Part shown: positions 33,274-41,684 of the stretch, in pieces
How positions within the stretch are numbered: position 1 is the stretch's first letter
How the letters are laid out: every line of letters starts with the position of its first letter
DNA from: Pyrinomonadaceae bacterium
GTDB lineage: Bacteria > Acidobacteriota > Blastocatellia > Pyrinomonadales > Pyrinomonadaceae
DNA: 64,000 bases
Assembly: GCA_030841085.1 (NCBI GenBank)
Contig: JAVEDP010000032.1
Location: 84,684 to 148,683 of the forward strand
Direction of reading: 5' to 3'
Made by a program: the position numbers and the translations under genes
The notes under the pieces: generated by a model
What the model was told of the DNA's origin: nothing
The model's input: the letters and a program-made list of their open reading frames with translations, nothing else
The model's database searches: none

Positions 33274-34617
33274 TTACTGGCTTGCGCTTGCAGTCTCCTC
33301 ACCCAAAGCCATAATTTCCCTGTGGATTGCTTTGCGCTCCGCAAGTAAGCGGACAAAGAATCTGCGCCGCATTAAGAAGAACGCAAGCGCGCGCAAGCCT
33401 CCGATAGATTTGTCGAACTCCTCAAAAAATCGCACCGCCAGATAACCCAACAGCGGGAGCACCAACAACGCCGACAGCGCCGCTTCCCAATTCAGCCATT
33501 TGTAAACCAGCGAAGCCAACAGCAACCAGGTCAATGGCAAGAGCAACATCCCCGAAACAATTTTCACAGTTGAGATAATGTCTTCCTCGTCTCTGGAAAA
33601 CTGTGTCGCCAGATAACGGCCCAGCTGGTAAGCCGGGTAATGGACCACCATTCCCAACGTCGCCGGTATTATTAAAGCGACGAATGCTGCAATGCGAATC
33701 AATATGTGCATCAGGACGATCAGCGGCGCCGGCGGCGGCGAAAAATCATCGGGGTCGACACCCGCCTGCATCAATTCCTGTTCAAACCGGCTGAGGCGCA
33801 ATTCAAGCCGGCGCAAACGCTCAGGCGCCTGTTCCCGTAGGGCCGTGTAGGCCTTTATGAATCGCTGCTGCAGTTGCAGCTCCTGGGCCAGGCTCTCGCC
33901 CGCTTCTTCGTCCGCTTCCGCGGAAAAGATTTTTTCGGCGCGGCTGATCGTCTGCAGCGCTTCTTCCTGTTCGGCATTTAGGATTACGTTGCGCAACGCG
34001 ACTTCGATTCTGTCGGAAAGCTCGCGCACCGCCACGCGCGGAAGATTACCTGCTTCTTCGAGCGCAACCGGCGGCACCTCAATCGGCTCGCCAAAGTAAA
34101 GTAAAACACTGCTGCGAAACTGCGTCTTTGAAGTGTAATAAAGGCCGGCAGGAATGATCTTAAGGTTCGTTACTTCGCCGGTCGAGACAGCGCCGAGCGC
34201 AATTCGCGCCGCGCCGGTCTTAATTGGCAGCAGTCGCTTCTCGCTATGCGAAACGCCTTCGGGACAAATTCCAATTGTCCCGCCACCCGCTAATAGCCTG
34301 CGCGCGGCCACAAAAGTTTCTTCGTTGCGCGAAACATCTTCGCCTTCGTCCTTGCGGCGATAGACCGGCAGCGAATCGAGCGCGCGTATGAAATATCCCA
34401 GCACCGGCATGCGAAACAACGGCGCCTTTGCGAGAAACGAAACGCGGCGCGGCGCCAGGCAAAAAAGAAAAACAGGATCGACCAGGGCGTTCGGATGATT
34501 AAGAACAAAGATGACCGGCGACTTGAGCGGCACGTGTTCCAACCCAATTATTTCGATGCGCCGGAAGTAAACGCGCAAAGCGAAGTTGAGAACGCCTAGT
34601 ATGATTTTGCGAACCAT
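33274..34617 (-). CDS. 1-acylglycerol-3-phosphate acyltransferase-like protein
   Basis: 447-aa membrane protein with a PlsC-type acyltransferase domain at residues 1-210: NHPNALVD gives the HX4D motif, FLAKAPLFRMP and CPEGVSHSEKR the downstream blocks. From about 300 on there are several membrane helices (LIVLMHILIRIAAFVALIIP and WLLLASLVYKWL), unusual for a simple PlsC, so this is a longer fused form. The start at 34617 (MVRKIILG) is chosen because the upstream frame to 34731 runs through repeat family F. It is likely a phospholipid-synthesis enzyme; the acyl acceptor is not certain. Confidence 0.87.
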   Translation of the reverse strand: MVRKIILGVLNFALRVYFRRIEIIGLEHVPLKSPVIFVLNHPNALVDPVFLFCLAPRRVSFLAKAPLFRMPVLGYFIRALDSLPVYRRKDEGEDVSRNEETFVAARRLLAGGGTIGICPEGVSHSEKRLLPIKTGAARIALGAVSTGEVTNLKIIPAGLYYTSKTQFRSSVLLYFGEPIEVPPVALEEAGNLPRVAVRELSDRIEVALRNVILNAEQEEALQTISRAEKIFSAEADEEAGESLAQELQLQQRFIKAYTALREQAPERLRRLELRLSRFEQELMQAGVDPDDFSPPPAPLIVLMHILIRIAAFVALIIPATLGMVVHYPAYQLGRYLATQFSRDEEDIISTVKIVSGMLLLPLTWLLLASLVYKWLNWEAALSALLVLPLLGYLAVRFFEEFDKSIGGLRALAFFLMRRRFFVRLLAERKAIHREIMALGEETASASQ

Positions 34618-34657
34618 AAAGTTAGATTGCTTGATCCATCCTGGTAGTTTTTTTAGT

Positions 34658-34753
34658 ACTCTGTGCGTCCTTTGTGAACTTTGTGCCTCCGTGGTGAATG
34701 CTTGCCTAACTTTCACCCACCAGAGACACAAAGGTCACCAAGGACGCACAGAG
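34658..34753. repeat. Inverted repeat, family F (CTTTGTG/CACAAAG type)
   Basis: The left arm (34658-34697) reads CTCTGTGCGTCCTTTGTGA; the right arm (34715-34753) is its near complement, CACAAAGGTCACCAAGGACG. Copies occur at 48888-48927 and 59841-59937. It covers the divergent spacer between plsC and the S9 peptidase. Confidence 0.8.
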
Positions 34754-34861
34754 ATCACTTCAAACGGAGGTCGGGCAGTTGCAACGTGCACCTGTTTCCG
34801 AGTAGTGCCATAATATTCCCGCTAGCCAAAAAATCTGCGAAACATTTGAAGAGGAGTAACT

Positions 34862-36886
34862 ATGAAACGCTTCCTCGTTGCATTCGGACTGTCCGTTGTT
34901 CTGTTGGCATCATTCGCCAGCGCCCAGCAAACAAGCCATTACGCAGTTGAAGATTTGTTGAAGATTCGCCGAGTTGGCGACCCGCAAGTTTCGCCGGATG
35001 GGAAGCGCGTGGCGTTTACCATCGGCGACGTTAACTTCGATGCGAACCGCACGCTCACTCAAATCTATATCATGTCGAGTGCCGGCGGCGATATGAAGCA
35101 GCTCACCAACGGCGCTGGTTCTTCCAGTTCGCCACGCTGGTCGCCGGATGGCAAGAAGATCGCTTACGTCACGGGCGATCAGGTTTGGGTGATGGAACCG
35201 GACGGCAGTAACAAAGAGCAGTTAACGAAAATCTCCACCGGCGCTGGTGGCCCAGTGTGGTCGCCGGACGGCAATTGGATGGCCTTCGTGTCTGACGTCT
35301 ACCCGGACTGCACCAGCGACGAATGCAATCGTGTAAGAGATGAAGCCGCGGAGAAAAGCAAAGTCAAAGCGCACGTGACCGATCGTTTGTTGTTTCGTCA
35401 CTGGGTCGAATGGCGCGATCGGAAGCGGACCCATGTTTTTGTAGTTGCGAGCAAAGGTGGCGTAGCGCGCGATCTGACTCCCGGCGATTTCGATTCACCT
35501 CCCTATGCGGTCGCGGGCGATGTTGATTATGGGTTCTCGCCTGATTCCAAAGAGCTGGCCTACCTGCGCAATCCGGATAAGATTGAAGCAATCTCAACCA
35601 ACAGCGATGTCTACATCGTACCGACAGCCGGCGGCCCGGCGCGCAATATCACCGTCAGCAATAAAGGATACGACGATACGCCGGTCTACACGCCTGATGG
35701 CAAGTACATCATTTACCGTTCGCAGGCGACAGCGGGTTTTGAAGCGGACCGCTGGCGGCTGATGGCGTACAACCGTTCCGCAGGAACGAGTGTCGAGTTA
35801 CTGCGCGGGTTTGATCAGGGCGTTGATGAAGTGGCGCTGTCGCCCGATGGCAACACAATTTATTTCACGGCAGGCGATCGCGGTTACGAGAATGTCTACA
35901 AAGTTCCAGTCACTGGCGGAGCGCAACAGAAAGTCGCGGGCAATCTTTTCGCGAGCAACCTGGCAGTCGCTCCGGACAATACTTTCGTTTTTGTGAGCAG
36001 CAGCATGTCGGGCCCCGCCGAAATTTTTCGTGGCAATGCAGGCAGTGTTATTGCTTTAACTCATGTCAACAAGGAATTGATGGCCCAGGCGAAACTCAGG
36101 CCCGCTGAAGAAGTGGAATGGACAGGCGCGCTGGGCAAAAAGATTCAGGGCTTCGTCATCAAGCCAGTCGATTTCGATCCCAACAAGAAGTACCCGCTGA
36201 TCGTCATCATTCATGGCGGCCCGCAAAGCGCTTTCAATAACAACTGGGGCTATCGTTGGAACCCGCAGATTTTTGCCAATGCCGGTTACGTTGTGTTTCA
36301 GCCGAATCCGCGCGGCTCAACTGGCTATGGCCAGCAATTCACAAACGAGATCAGCGGCGACTGGGGCGGCAAACCCTACGTTGACATTATGAACGGCGTT
36401 GCCGACGTGCTGCGGCGGAATTCATTTATCGATCGAACACGCATCGGCGCGGCCGGCGCCAGCTATGGCGGCTACATGGTCGATTGGATTTTGGGCCATA
36501 ACAACGATCCGCGTTTTCGTTTCAAGACTTTGGTTTCGCATGCCGGCGTTTACAACCTGACCAGCATGTACGGCGCCACCGAAGAGCTGTGGTTCCCGGA
36601 ATGGGAATTCAAAGGAACGCCTTGGTCCAATCCCGCGATGTATGCGCGCTGGTCGCCGAACATGTTTGTGCGTAACTTCAAGACTCCAACGCTGGTGACC
36701 GCGGGCGAACTGGATTTCCGCGTTCCCTACACGCAGAGTTTGGAACTCTACACTGCGTTACAGCGCAGCGGCGTTGAGTCGAAATTGATCTTGTTTCCCG
36801 ATGAAGGTCACTGGATTCTGAAACCACAGAACTCAGCGTTCTGGTATCACAACGTGCTTGAGTGGTTTGATAAGCATTTGAAGTGA
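34862..36886 (+). CDS. Exported S9 family prolyl oligopeptidase/acylaminoacyl peptidase
   Basis: 674-aa peptidase with signal peptide (FLVAFGLSVVLLASFASAQ). Residues 40-400 carry PD40-type WD repeats (SPDGKRVAF, SPRWSPDGKKIAYV), forming a propeller that covers an alpha/beta-hydrolase domain. The triad is Ser534 in GASYGGYM, Asp618 in GELDFR and His650 in EGHWI. HGGPQSAF and NPRGSTGYG are also conserved. It cleaves oligopeptides in the periplasm or outside. An upstream GAGGAG supports the start. Confidence 0.95.
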   Translation: MKRFLVAFGLSVVLLASFASAQQTSHYAVEDLLKIRRVGDPQVSPDGKRVAFTIGDVNFDANRTLTQIYIMSSAGGDMKQLTNGAGSSSSPRWSPDGKKIAYVTGDQVWVMEPDGSNKEQLTKISTGAGGPVWSPDGNWMAFVSDVYPDCTSDECNRVRDEAAEKSKVKAHVTDRLLFRHWVEWRDRKRTHVFVVASKGGVARDLTPGDFDSPPYAVAGDVDYGFSPDSKELAYLRNPDKIEAISTNSDVYIVPTAGGPARNITVSNKGYDDTPVYTPDGKYIIYRSQATAGFEADRWRLMAYNRSAGTSVELLRGFDQGVDEVALSPDGNTIYFTAGDRGYENVYKVPVTGGAQQKVAGNLFASNLAVAPDNTFVFVSSSMSGPAEIFRGNAGSVIALTHVNKELMAQAKLRPAEEVEWTGALGKKIQGFVIKPVDFDPNKKYPLIVIIHGGPQSAFNNNWGYRWNPQIFANAGYVVFQPNPRGSTGYGQQFTNEISGDWGGKPYVDIMNGVADVLRRNSFIDRTRIGAAGASYGGYMVDWILGHNNDPRFRFKTLVSHAGVYNLTSMYGATEELWFPEWEFKGTPWSNPAMYARWSPNMFVRNFKTPTLVTAGELDFRVPYTQSLELYTALQRSGVESKLILFPDEGHWILKPQNSAFWYHNVLEWFDKHLK

Positions 36887-36916
36887 GGAAGGCCCGTCGC
36901 CGCATTCTGTTGTGCG

Positions 36917-37453
36917 TCATTTCGCTGGCTGACTAAAGGCTAGTTCTATCAATTTCGAACCGATTAGAAATGCTCCTGCTAAGAGTGCGGCTAAAAGCGG
37001 AAGGAGGTATTGGAAACGTTGGCGTCTTTGGGCTTCACGATCATACAAACTAGTTGCGAGGTCTAATAGTTTTATCGTCACCTCAGGAGATAGAGGCGCC
37101 CGTTTCCCGTCCTCGTCGGTATCGAGAACGTGTCGCCAAATCAGCGCGACTCGATTGGCCTTATTATTCTTATCGACTTGTACTCGGAAAAACTCTCGAT
37201 GGCTTTCAGCTAGATCGATCCATGTGGATGCGCCTTTTGATGATGGCGTGCCTTGAAGCTCTTTTTGAAGTCCTGTCTCTGATCTGATGGTGTCGTGAGG
37301 TGCTTGGGCAAGAACCTGTATCAAGGCCATAACGTCCGCTAGTCGGGCCGGATCAGAATAGCTTGAAGGCTTAAAGAACCAGCCTTTTACTTTTGATATT
37401 AACCACACGTAATCCTCCGTTTCTTCGTTGCTTTCCGGTTTTTCCTGCTTCAC
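36917..37453 (-). CDS. Uncharacterised protein with C-terminal membrane helix
   Basis: 178-aa protein of unknown function. The middle (residues 40-120) is helical and could be a winged helix; a strand of the type SESHREFFRVQVDKN is followed by ALIWRHVL. The C-terminus has a membrane helix (LLPLLAALLAGAFLIGSKLI). I chose the GTG at 37453, whose GTGA overlaps the stop of the upstream MltR-like gene; the longer frame to 37621 lies inside that gene in another frame. The two genes form a pair and are convergent with the S9 peptidase. Confidence 0.65.
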   Translation of the reverse strand: MKQEKPESNEETEDYVWLISKVKGWFFKPSSYSDPARLADVMALIQVLAQAPHDTIRSETGLQKELQGTPSSKGASTWIDLAESHREFFRVQVDKNNKANRVALIWRHVLDTDEDGKRAPLSPEVTIKLLDLATSLYDREAQRRQRFQYLLPLLAALLAGAFLIGSKLIELAFSQPAK

Positions 37454-38025
37454 TGTCGCGACTTGTTGGGCCAAACTCGGACTGTTCGGCGTTCCCGGGA
37501 AACTAGGTTTTCGCGCCACATCAAATCGGTTAACAAGATCACAGCAGCAAAATTGAACCGCGTTCGCGGCTTGTTTTGGCCGTTGATATCGGAAGGCCCC
37601 AACCACGGGAGTTTTCGGCATAGGTCTGCAATGCGAGCGGAGTCAAACGTTACGTCCTTCCATTTGTGTCCAAACTCGTTTCGAATTTTCCTGATCAGGG
37701 TAATTTCGTCGAACTCGTTTTTTTGAATTAGTCCGAGAGCGAAAGCTAGAGACGCGCGAGAAGAAAAGGTGCCTACTGGAGCGTTGTAACCGTTTAGTAA
37801 TTCATCGCTAACCTTTGATTGTAGAAAAAACGCTTGCAGTATTTCCTTCAGTCGTTCGTCTAGTAGTGAGGCGGCAACTAAAGCTGCGCCCCGGTCGCTC
37901 TCTTGGTTGAACTCCCGTGTAAAATCGGCAAGCTCAAGAATCTCTGCGGGGGCGTCTGCCAAGTTCTCCGCTCGAAAATCAAGCACTTTTTCTCTTCTTC
38001 TTGGCTCTTTCTCTTTGTCGTTCAT
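37450..38025 (-). CDS. MltR-family protein
   Basis: 191-aa helical protein of the MltR (mannitol operon repressor) family. Family blocks are FNQESDRGAALVAASLLDE, then LLNGYNAPVGTFSSRASLAF and IRKIRNEFGHKW. In Enterobacteria MltR represses mannitol genes without a recognisable DNA-binding motif. No mannitol genes are nearby, and the partner gene is a small membrane protein of unknown type that overlaps its stop, so another role in a two-gene accessory module is likely. Confidence 0.82.
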   Translation of the reverse strand: MNDKEKEPRRREKVLDFRAENLADAPAEILELADFTREFNQESDRGAALVAASLLDERLKEILQAFFLQSKVSDELLNGYNAPVGTFSSRASLAFALGLIQKNEFDEITLIRKIRNEFGHKWKDVTFDSARIADLCRKLPWLGPSDINGQNKPRTRFNFAAVILLTDLMWRENLVSRERRTVRVWPNKSRQ

Positions 38026-38086
38026 ATTCTGCCTGCCGCTTCTCTATCTCGCTCTTGGAACTGATGTCCTGGATGGACGACGAATC

Positions 38087-39424
38087 TTACTCCGCCTTCT
38101 CAAGAGGTGCGACGACGGCAATAAAATCTTCGGCAAAGCGAGTAGCGTAACTGGTCAACAACTCTTCAACGCGCGCCAGTTTCTTTGAACGCACGATCAG
38201 TCCGGCGTGGTGCCGCTTCTTCGCGCGATAAACAATCTCGGGATCGTCGTAAGCAGACGTGTCCGGCTGTTCTTGTTTTGCGAGCGACAGCACGATGCCG
38301 GCATATTCGTTCCGTGACGGCTTGAGTTTGCTGGAACCAGGTCCTCTCGCGCGGACCGGCTTCTGCCCTGCTCCTGCCGTCTGCTCCTGCCGACTCCGCT
38401 CCGTCTTCTTCCCTGCTCCTGCCGTCTGCCGCTGCCGACTTCTTTCCGCCATCGCGTCTGCCACTTCGATCTTCGCCCACTCGCGCCACAGATTCAGGCC
38501 GGTCGCTGCTTCCAGAACTTCGGCGATGTATGCGCCGCCAACGCGCGCGGCAACTTCCAGAAAATAAAATTGCCCATCGGCATCGCTCTTAATGAACTCA
38601 GCGTGCGCGGCTCCTCTTTCGTGACCAAGACCCTTGATTAGTTTGCGGTTAATCTCAAACAGTTTTTTTTCATCAGCCGAGCCGCGCGCAACCGTCCGCG
38701 AAATATAGGCACCGCCGTGGTGCGCGACTTCCAACGGCGGGCGGCCATAGCGATTAGCGCCTGCGAAAACTACGCGACCGTTGTTGACAATCGAATCGAC
38801 GTGGAACACTTCGCCGGCGATGAATTGGGCCAGCAAATAATAGGAAGCGCGCTCGCGCAAACTATCGCGCAGGTTCATTTCATCGACGATGCGCCAGACG
38901 TCTTCTGCCTGTTCGATTTTGCGAATGCCGATGGCGGAAACGTCTGAACGCGGCTTTAGGATCCAAGGCGGCGGCACGCGTTCGATGAACTCGCTGACGT
39001 CGGCGGGATGTATTAACGGAACGAAGTCAGGCACTACCACACCGGCCGCTTTCGCCGCTTCAGCCATTCGCAGCTTGTCGCGAAACGTTCGAGCAGTGGA
39101 ACTATTCATTCCGGGCAAACAAAAATGTTCGCGGATGAGGGCGGCGGTCATGACGTCAAACTCTTCTAAAGCGATAACGCGATCCGGTTTCGTTTCGCGG
39201 GATAGAAACGCGACCAGGTCGATGAACAGGAGCGCGTCCGCGTCGTTCGGCACCGCCACCAGGTTATCGATACAGTCGCGCGGCCAATCTTCATGGAGCA
39301 TCTTTTCTTTCGTGACCAGGACCACCTGACAGCCCAGCTGCTTGCATTCACGAATGAAGTCCCCGCCTTTGAAGTAGGTGGCCAGGCAGATGATGTTGAG
39401 TGGAGTTGATTCGGCTTCCGTCAT
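38087..39424 (-). CDS. ATP-grasp ligase-like protein
   Basis: 445-aa protein with an ATP-grasp domain at about residues 115-310. Visible elements are PWILKPRSDVSAIGI (nucleotide-binding Lys), the central Glu/Lys segment AQFIAGEVFHVDSIV and metal-binding FYLEVAARVGGAY. Residues about 325-358 are an Ala/Gly-, Lys-, Gln- and Arg-rich stretch with two near repeats (RSRQRQTAGAGKKTE, RSRQEQTAGAGQKP), coded by CTGCTCCTGCCG-type repeat DNA. The product would be a carboxylate-amine or carboxylate-thiol ligase; the substrate is unknown. Confidence 0.83.
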   Translation of the reverse strand: MTEAESTPLNIICLATYFKGGDFIRECKQLGCQVVLVTKEKMLHEDWPRDCIDNLVAVPNDADALLFIDLVAFLSRETKPDRVIALEEFDVMTAALIREHFCLPGMNSSTARTFRDKLRMAEAAKAAGVVVPDFVPLIHPADVSEFIERVPPPWILKPRSDVSAIGIRKIEQAEDVWRIVDEMNLRDSLRERASYYLLAQFIAGEVFHVDSIVNNGRVVFAGANRYGRPPLEVAHHGGAYISRTVARGSADEKKLFEINRKLIKGLGHERGAAHAEFIKSDADGQFYFLEVAARVGGAYIAEVLEAATGLNLWREWAKIEVADAMAERSRQRQTAGAGKKTERSRQEQTAGAGQKPVRARGPGSSKLKPSRNEYAGIVLSLAKQEQPDTSAYDDPEIVYRAKKRHHAGLIVRSKKLARVEELLTSYATRFAEDFIAVVAPLEKAE

Positions 39425-39441
39425 GGGGCGATCATGTTTGA

Positions 39442-39497
39442 TGTCCGATAAGCTTTAGCTTGTCGTGATGCCGCGCCAAACTAAAGTTTATCGGCCA
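39442..39497. repeat. Palindromic repeat, family B
   Basis: 56-bp copy from TGTCCGATAAGCTTTAGCTT to ATCGGCCA just upstream of the ATP-grasp gene. It is the best comparison for the MITE-split copy at 20790. Confidence 0.88.
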
Positions 39498-39569
39498 ATA
39501 TAAACCTTTTGCGGAAACGAGGTCACCTGATAATGTATGCAACCCTGTCTTTTGGGCTTGCGGCATCGC

Positions 39570-39653
39570 GTAAAGCAAACTGTTAGTTTGCGGTTCTCGT
39601 GAAATGCAAAGTTGAATCCCTGGATCCGATCGCAAACTAACAGTTTGCTGTAC
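39570..39653. repeat. REPIN-like doublet, family A
   Basis: Arms of 23 bases at 39570-39592 and 39631-39653, with the core GCAAACTGTTAGTTTGC and one mismatch near the right end. It lies between the divergent ATP-grasp and acyl-CoA ligase genes, with the right end only eight bases before the ligase start. Confidence 0.87.
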
Positions 39654-39661
39654 ACCAAACC

Positions 39662-41260
39662 ATGATCTTTCGCGGCCCCTATCCCGAAGTCACCATTCCC
39701 GACGTCTCAATAACTTACTTTGTCTTTCAGAATTCTGCCCCGCTCGGCGATAAGCCTGCATTAATAGAAGGAGAGACCGGCAGGACCATAACTTATGCGC
39801 AACTGGCGGATTCAATTCGGCGAGCGGCGGCCGGCCTGGCGGCGCGCGGATTCAAACAACATGAAGTGTTCGGCATTCTCAGCCCCAACGTCCCTGAGTT
39901 TGCGATCGCTTTTCACGCCGTCGCGACGCTCGGCGGCGTCTGCACCACAGTCAATCCGCTCTACACTGAACATGAGATCGGCCAACAATTAAAAGATGCG
40001 GGCGCCCGGTTCCTGGTCACCGTTCCCGAATGTTTTGCCAAAGCGCGCGCCGCTGCCGACGAGGCGAAGATCGAAGAAGTATTTGTCTTTGGTGAAGCCG
40101 AAGGCGCCACGCCATTTTCTTCGTTACTGGATAACGATGGCGTGTTTGTCGAACCAAAAATAGATCCGCGCGAAGACCTGGTGGCGCTGCCTTATTCGAG
40201 TGGCACCACCGGTCTGCCGAAAGGCGTGATGCTGACGCATCGCAACCTGATCGCCAACATGTGCCAGATGCAGGGCCTCGACTACTTTTTTGAAAGCGAC
40301 ACGTTGATTTGCGTGCTGCCGCTGTTTCACATTTACGGGCTGGTCGTGGTTCTCAACATGGGCCTGCATAAAGGCGCGACCATCGTGACCATGCGTCGTT
40401 TTGATTTGGAGTTGTTCCTTCAGGCAGTGCAAAAGTACGGCGTCACGATGGCGCATGTCGTGCCGCCAATAGTGTTGGCTCTCAGTAAAAGCCCGCTCGT
40501 CGATAACTACGAACTGCCAACGCTGCGCACGCTTTTTTCCGGAGCAGCGCCGCTGGACGAGAGCCTGACGCGCGCCTGTATGACTCGACTTACTTGTGAC
40601 CTGCGCCAGGGCTACGGCATGACGGAGACGAGTCCGGTGACCCATTCTTCGCCCGCCGACCAGAGCAAGGTAAAGTTTGGCTCCGTCGGAACGCCGGCGC
40701 CAAGCACCGAATGCAAAATTGTCGATCTCGCCACCGGCGAGGAGCTTGGTCCAAATCAGGAAGGCGAAGTTTGCGTGCGTGGCCCACAAATCATGAAAGG
40801 CTATTTGAATCGTCCTGAAGCCACCGCGCAAACAATCGATTCCGAATACTGGTTGCACACCGGCGACGTCGGCTATGCGGATGAAGACGGGCATTTCTTC
40901 ATCGTCGATCGCGCCAAGGAATTGATTAAGTACAAAGGTTTTCAAGTGCCGCCGGCAGAGTTGGAAGCGCTTTTGCTAACGCATCCGTGCGTGCTGGACG
41001 CGGCCGTAATTCCCTTGCCTGACGAGGAAGCGGGCGAAGTGCCCAAAGCGTTCGTGGTACTTAAAGCCGAGACAAGTCCTGAAGCGATCATGGATTTCGT
41101 CGCGAGCCGCGTCGCTCCCTACAAGAAAATTCGCGCGCTGGAATTCATTGATAAAATTCCCAAGTCTCCCTCGGGAAAAATATTGCGGCGCATGTTGGTT
41201 CAATCAGATCGCGAAAGGAAAAAATCGAATGTATCCGGAAGTGATAGCAGAAACAGTTAA
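39662..41260 (+). CDS. AMP-dependent acyl/aryl-CoA synthetase (4-coumarate-CoA ligase-like)
   Basis: 532-aa adenylate-forming enzyme that activates a carboxylic acid with ATP and CoA. The P-loop is YSSGTTGLPKG (residues about 178-188), A5 is GYGMTETSP, A7 is LHTGDVGY, A8 is YKGFQVPPAELE, and the catalytic Lys is in SPSGKILRR near the C-terminus. 4-coumarate or medium/long-chain fatty acids are the common substrates of this branch and cannot be separated by eye. No Shine-Dalgarno is evident. Its 3' end overlaps the NTF2-like gene by 32 bases. Confidence 0.93.
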   Translation: MIFRGPYPEVTIPDVSITYFVFQNSAPLGDKPALIEGETGRTITYAQLADSIRRAAAGLAARGFKQHEVFGILSPNVPEFAIAFHAVATLGGVCTTVNPLYTEHEIGQQLKDAGARFLVTVPECFAKARAAADEAKIEEVFVFGEAEGATPFSSLLDNDGVFVEPKIDPREDLVALPYSSGTTGLPKGVMLTHRNLIANMCQMQGLDYFFESDTLICVLPLFHIYGLVVVLNMGLHKGATIVTMRRFDLELFLQAVQKYGVTMAHVVPPIVLALSKSPLVDNYELPTLRTLFSGAAPLDESLTRACMTRLTCDLRQGYGMTETSPVTHSSPADQSKVKFGSVGTPAPSTECKIVDLATGEELGPNQEGEVCVRGPQIMKGYLNRPEATAQTIDSEYWLHTGDVGYADEDGHFFIVDRAKELIKYKGFQVPPAELEALLLTHPCVLDAAVIPLPDEEAGEVPKAFVVLKAETSPEAIMDFVASRVAPYKKIRALEFIDKIPKSPSGKILRRMLVQSDRERKKSNVSGSDSRNS

Positions 41261-41609
41261 GGCTTATTTTGCCGCGTTGCGTGCAATGGACCAGCAGGCC
41301 TGGGTGAATACGTTTGCCGAAGACGCCGTCAGTTACGATCCCGTCGGGGCTCCGGCAATCAACGGACATCAGAAGCTGGGCGAATTCTTTCAAACAATCA
41401 TGGCGGCTTTCAAGGAAGTCGGCCTGACTGAGAACGACGTTTTTATCGCGGGCAACAACGCTGCCGTGAAGTGGACCGGCAAAGGCACCAGCAAACAAGG
41501 ACGCGCCGTGCACTTCGCAGGCATCGATGTGTTCACCATCAATGAAGCAGGCAAGATCGAGACGCTGCACGCCTATTGGAATCCCGCGGAGATGGTGGCG
41601 CAACTTTAA
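41229..41609 (+). CDS. NTF2/SnoaL-like protein
   Basis: 126-aa cone-fold protein of the nuclear transport factor 2 superfamily, with helix EVIAETVKAYFAALRAM, the strand TFAEDAVSYDP and HFAGIDVFTINE. Members include ketosteroid isomerases, polyketide cyclases and lipid-binding proteins; the exact role is unknown. The ATG at 41229 has AAAGGA seven bases upstream, inside the last codons of the acyl-CoA ligase, so the two are coupled. Confidence 0.9.
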   Translation: MYPEVIAETVKAYFAALRAMDQQAWVNTFAEDAVSYDPVGAPAINGHQKLGEFFQTIMAAFKEVGLTENDVFIAGNNAAVKWTGKGTSKQGRAVHFAGIDVFTINEAGKIETLHAYWNPAEMVAQL

Positions 41610-41684
41610 CTACACGGCGATAGTTCGCTAAAATCTATTTTAGCCAAGGCCTCCCGTTCTCGAGATTTACCAGGAGTTTGGAAT

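Noticed and set aside
37453..37621. Longer N-terminus for the membrane protein at 36917
   Set aside because: The extra codons lie within the MltR-like gene in another frame, and the GTG that overlaps its stop is the natural coupled start.
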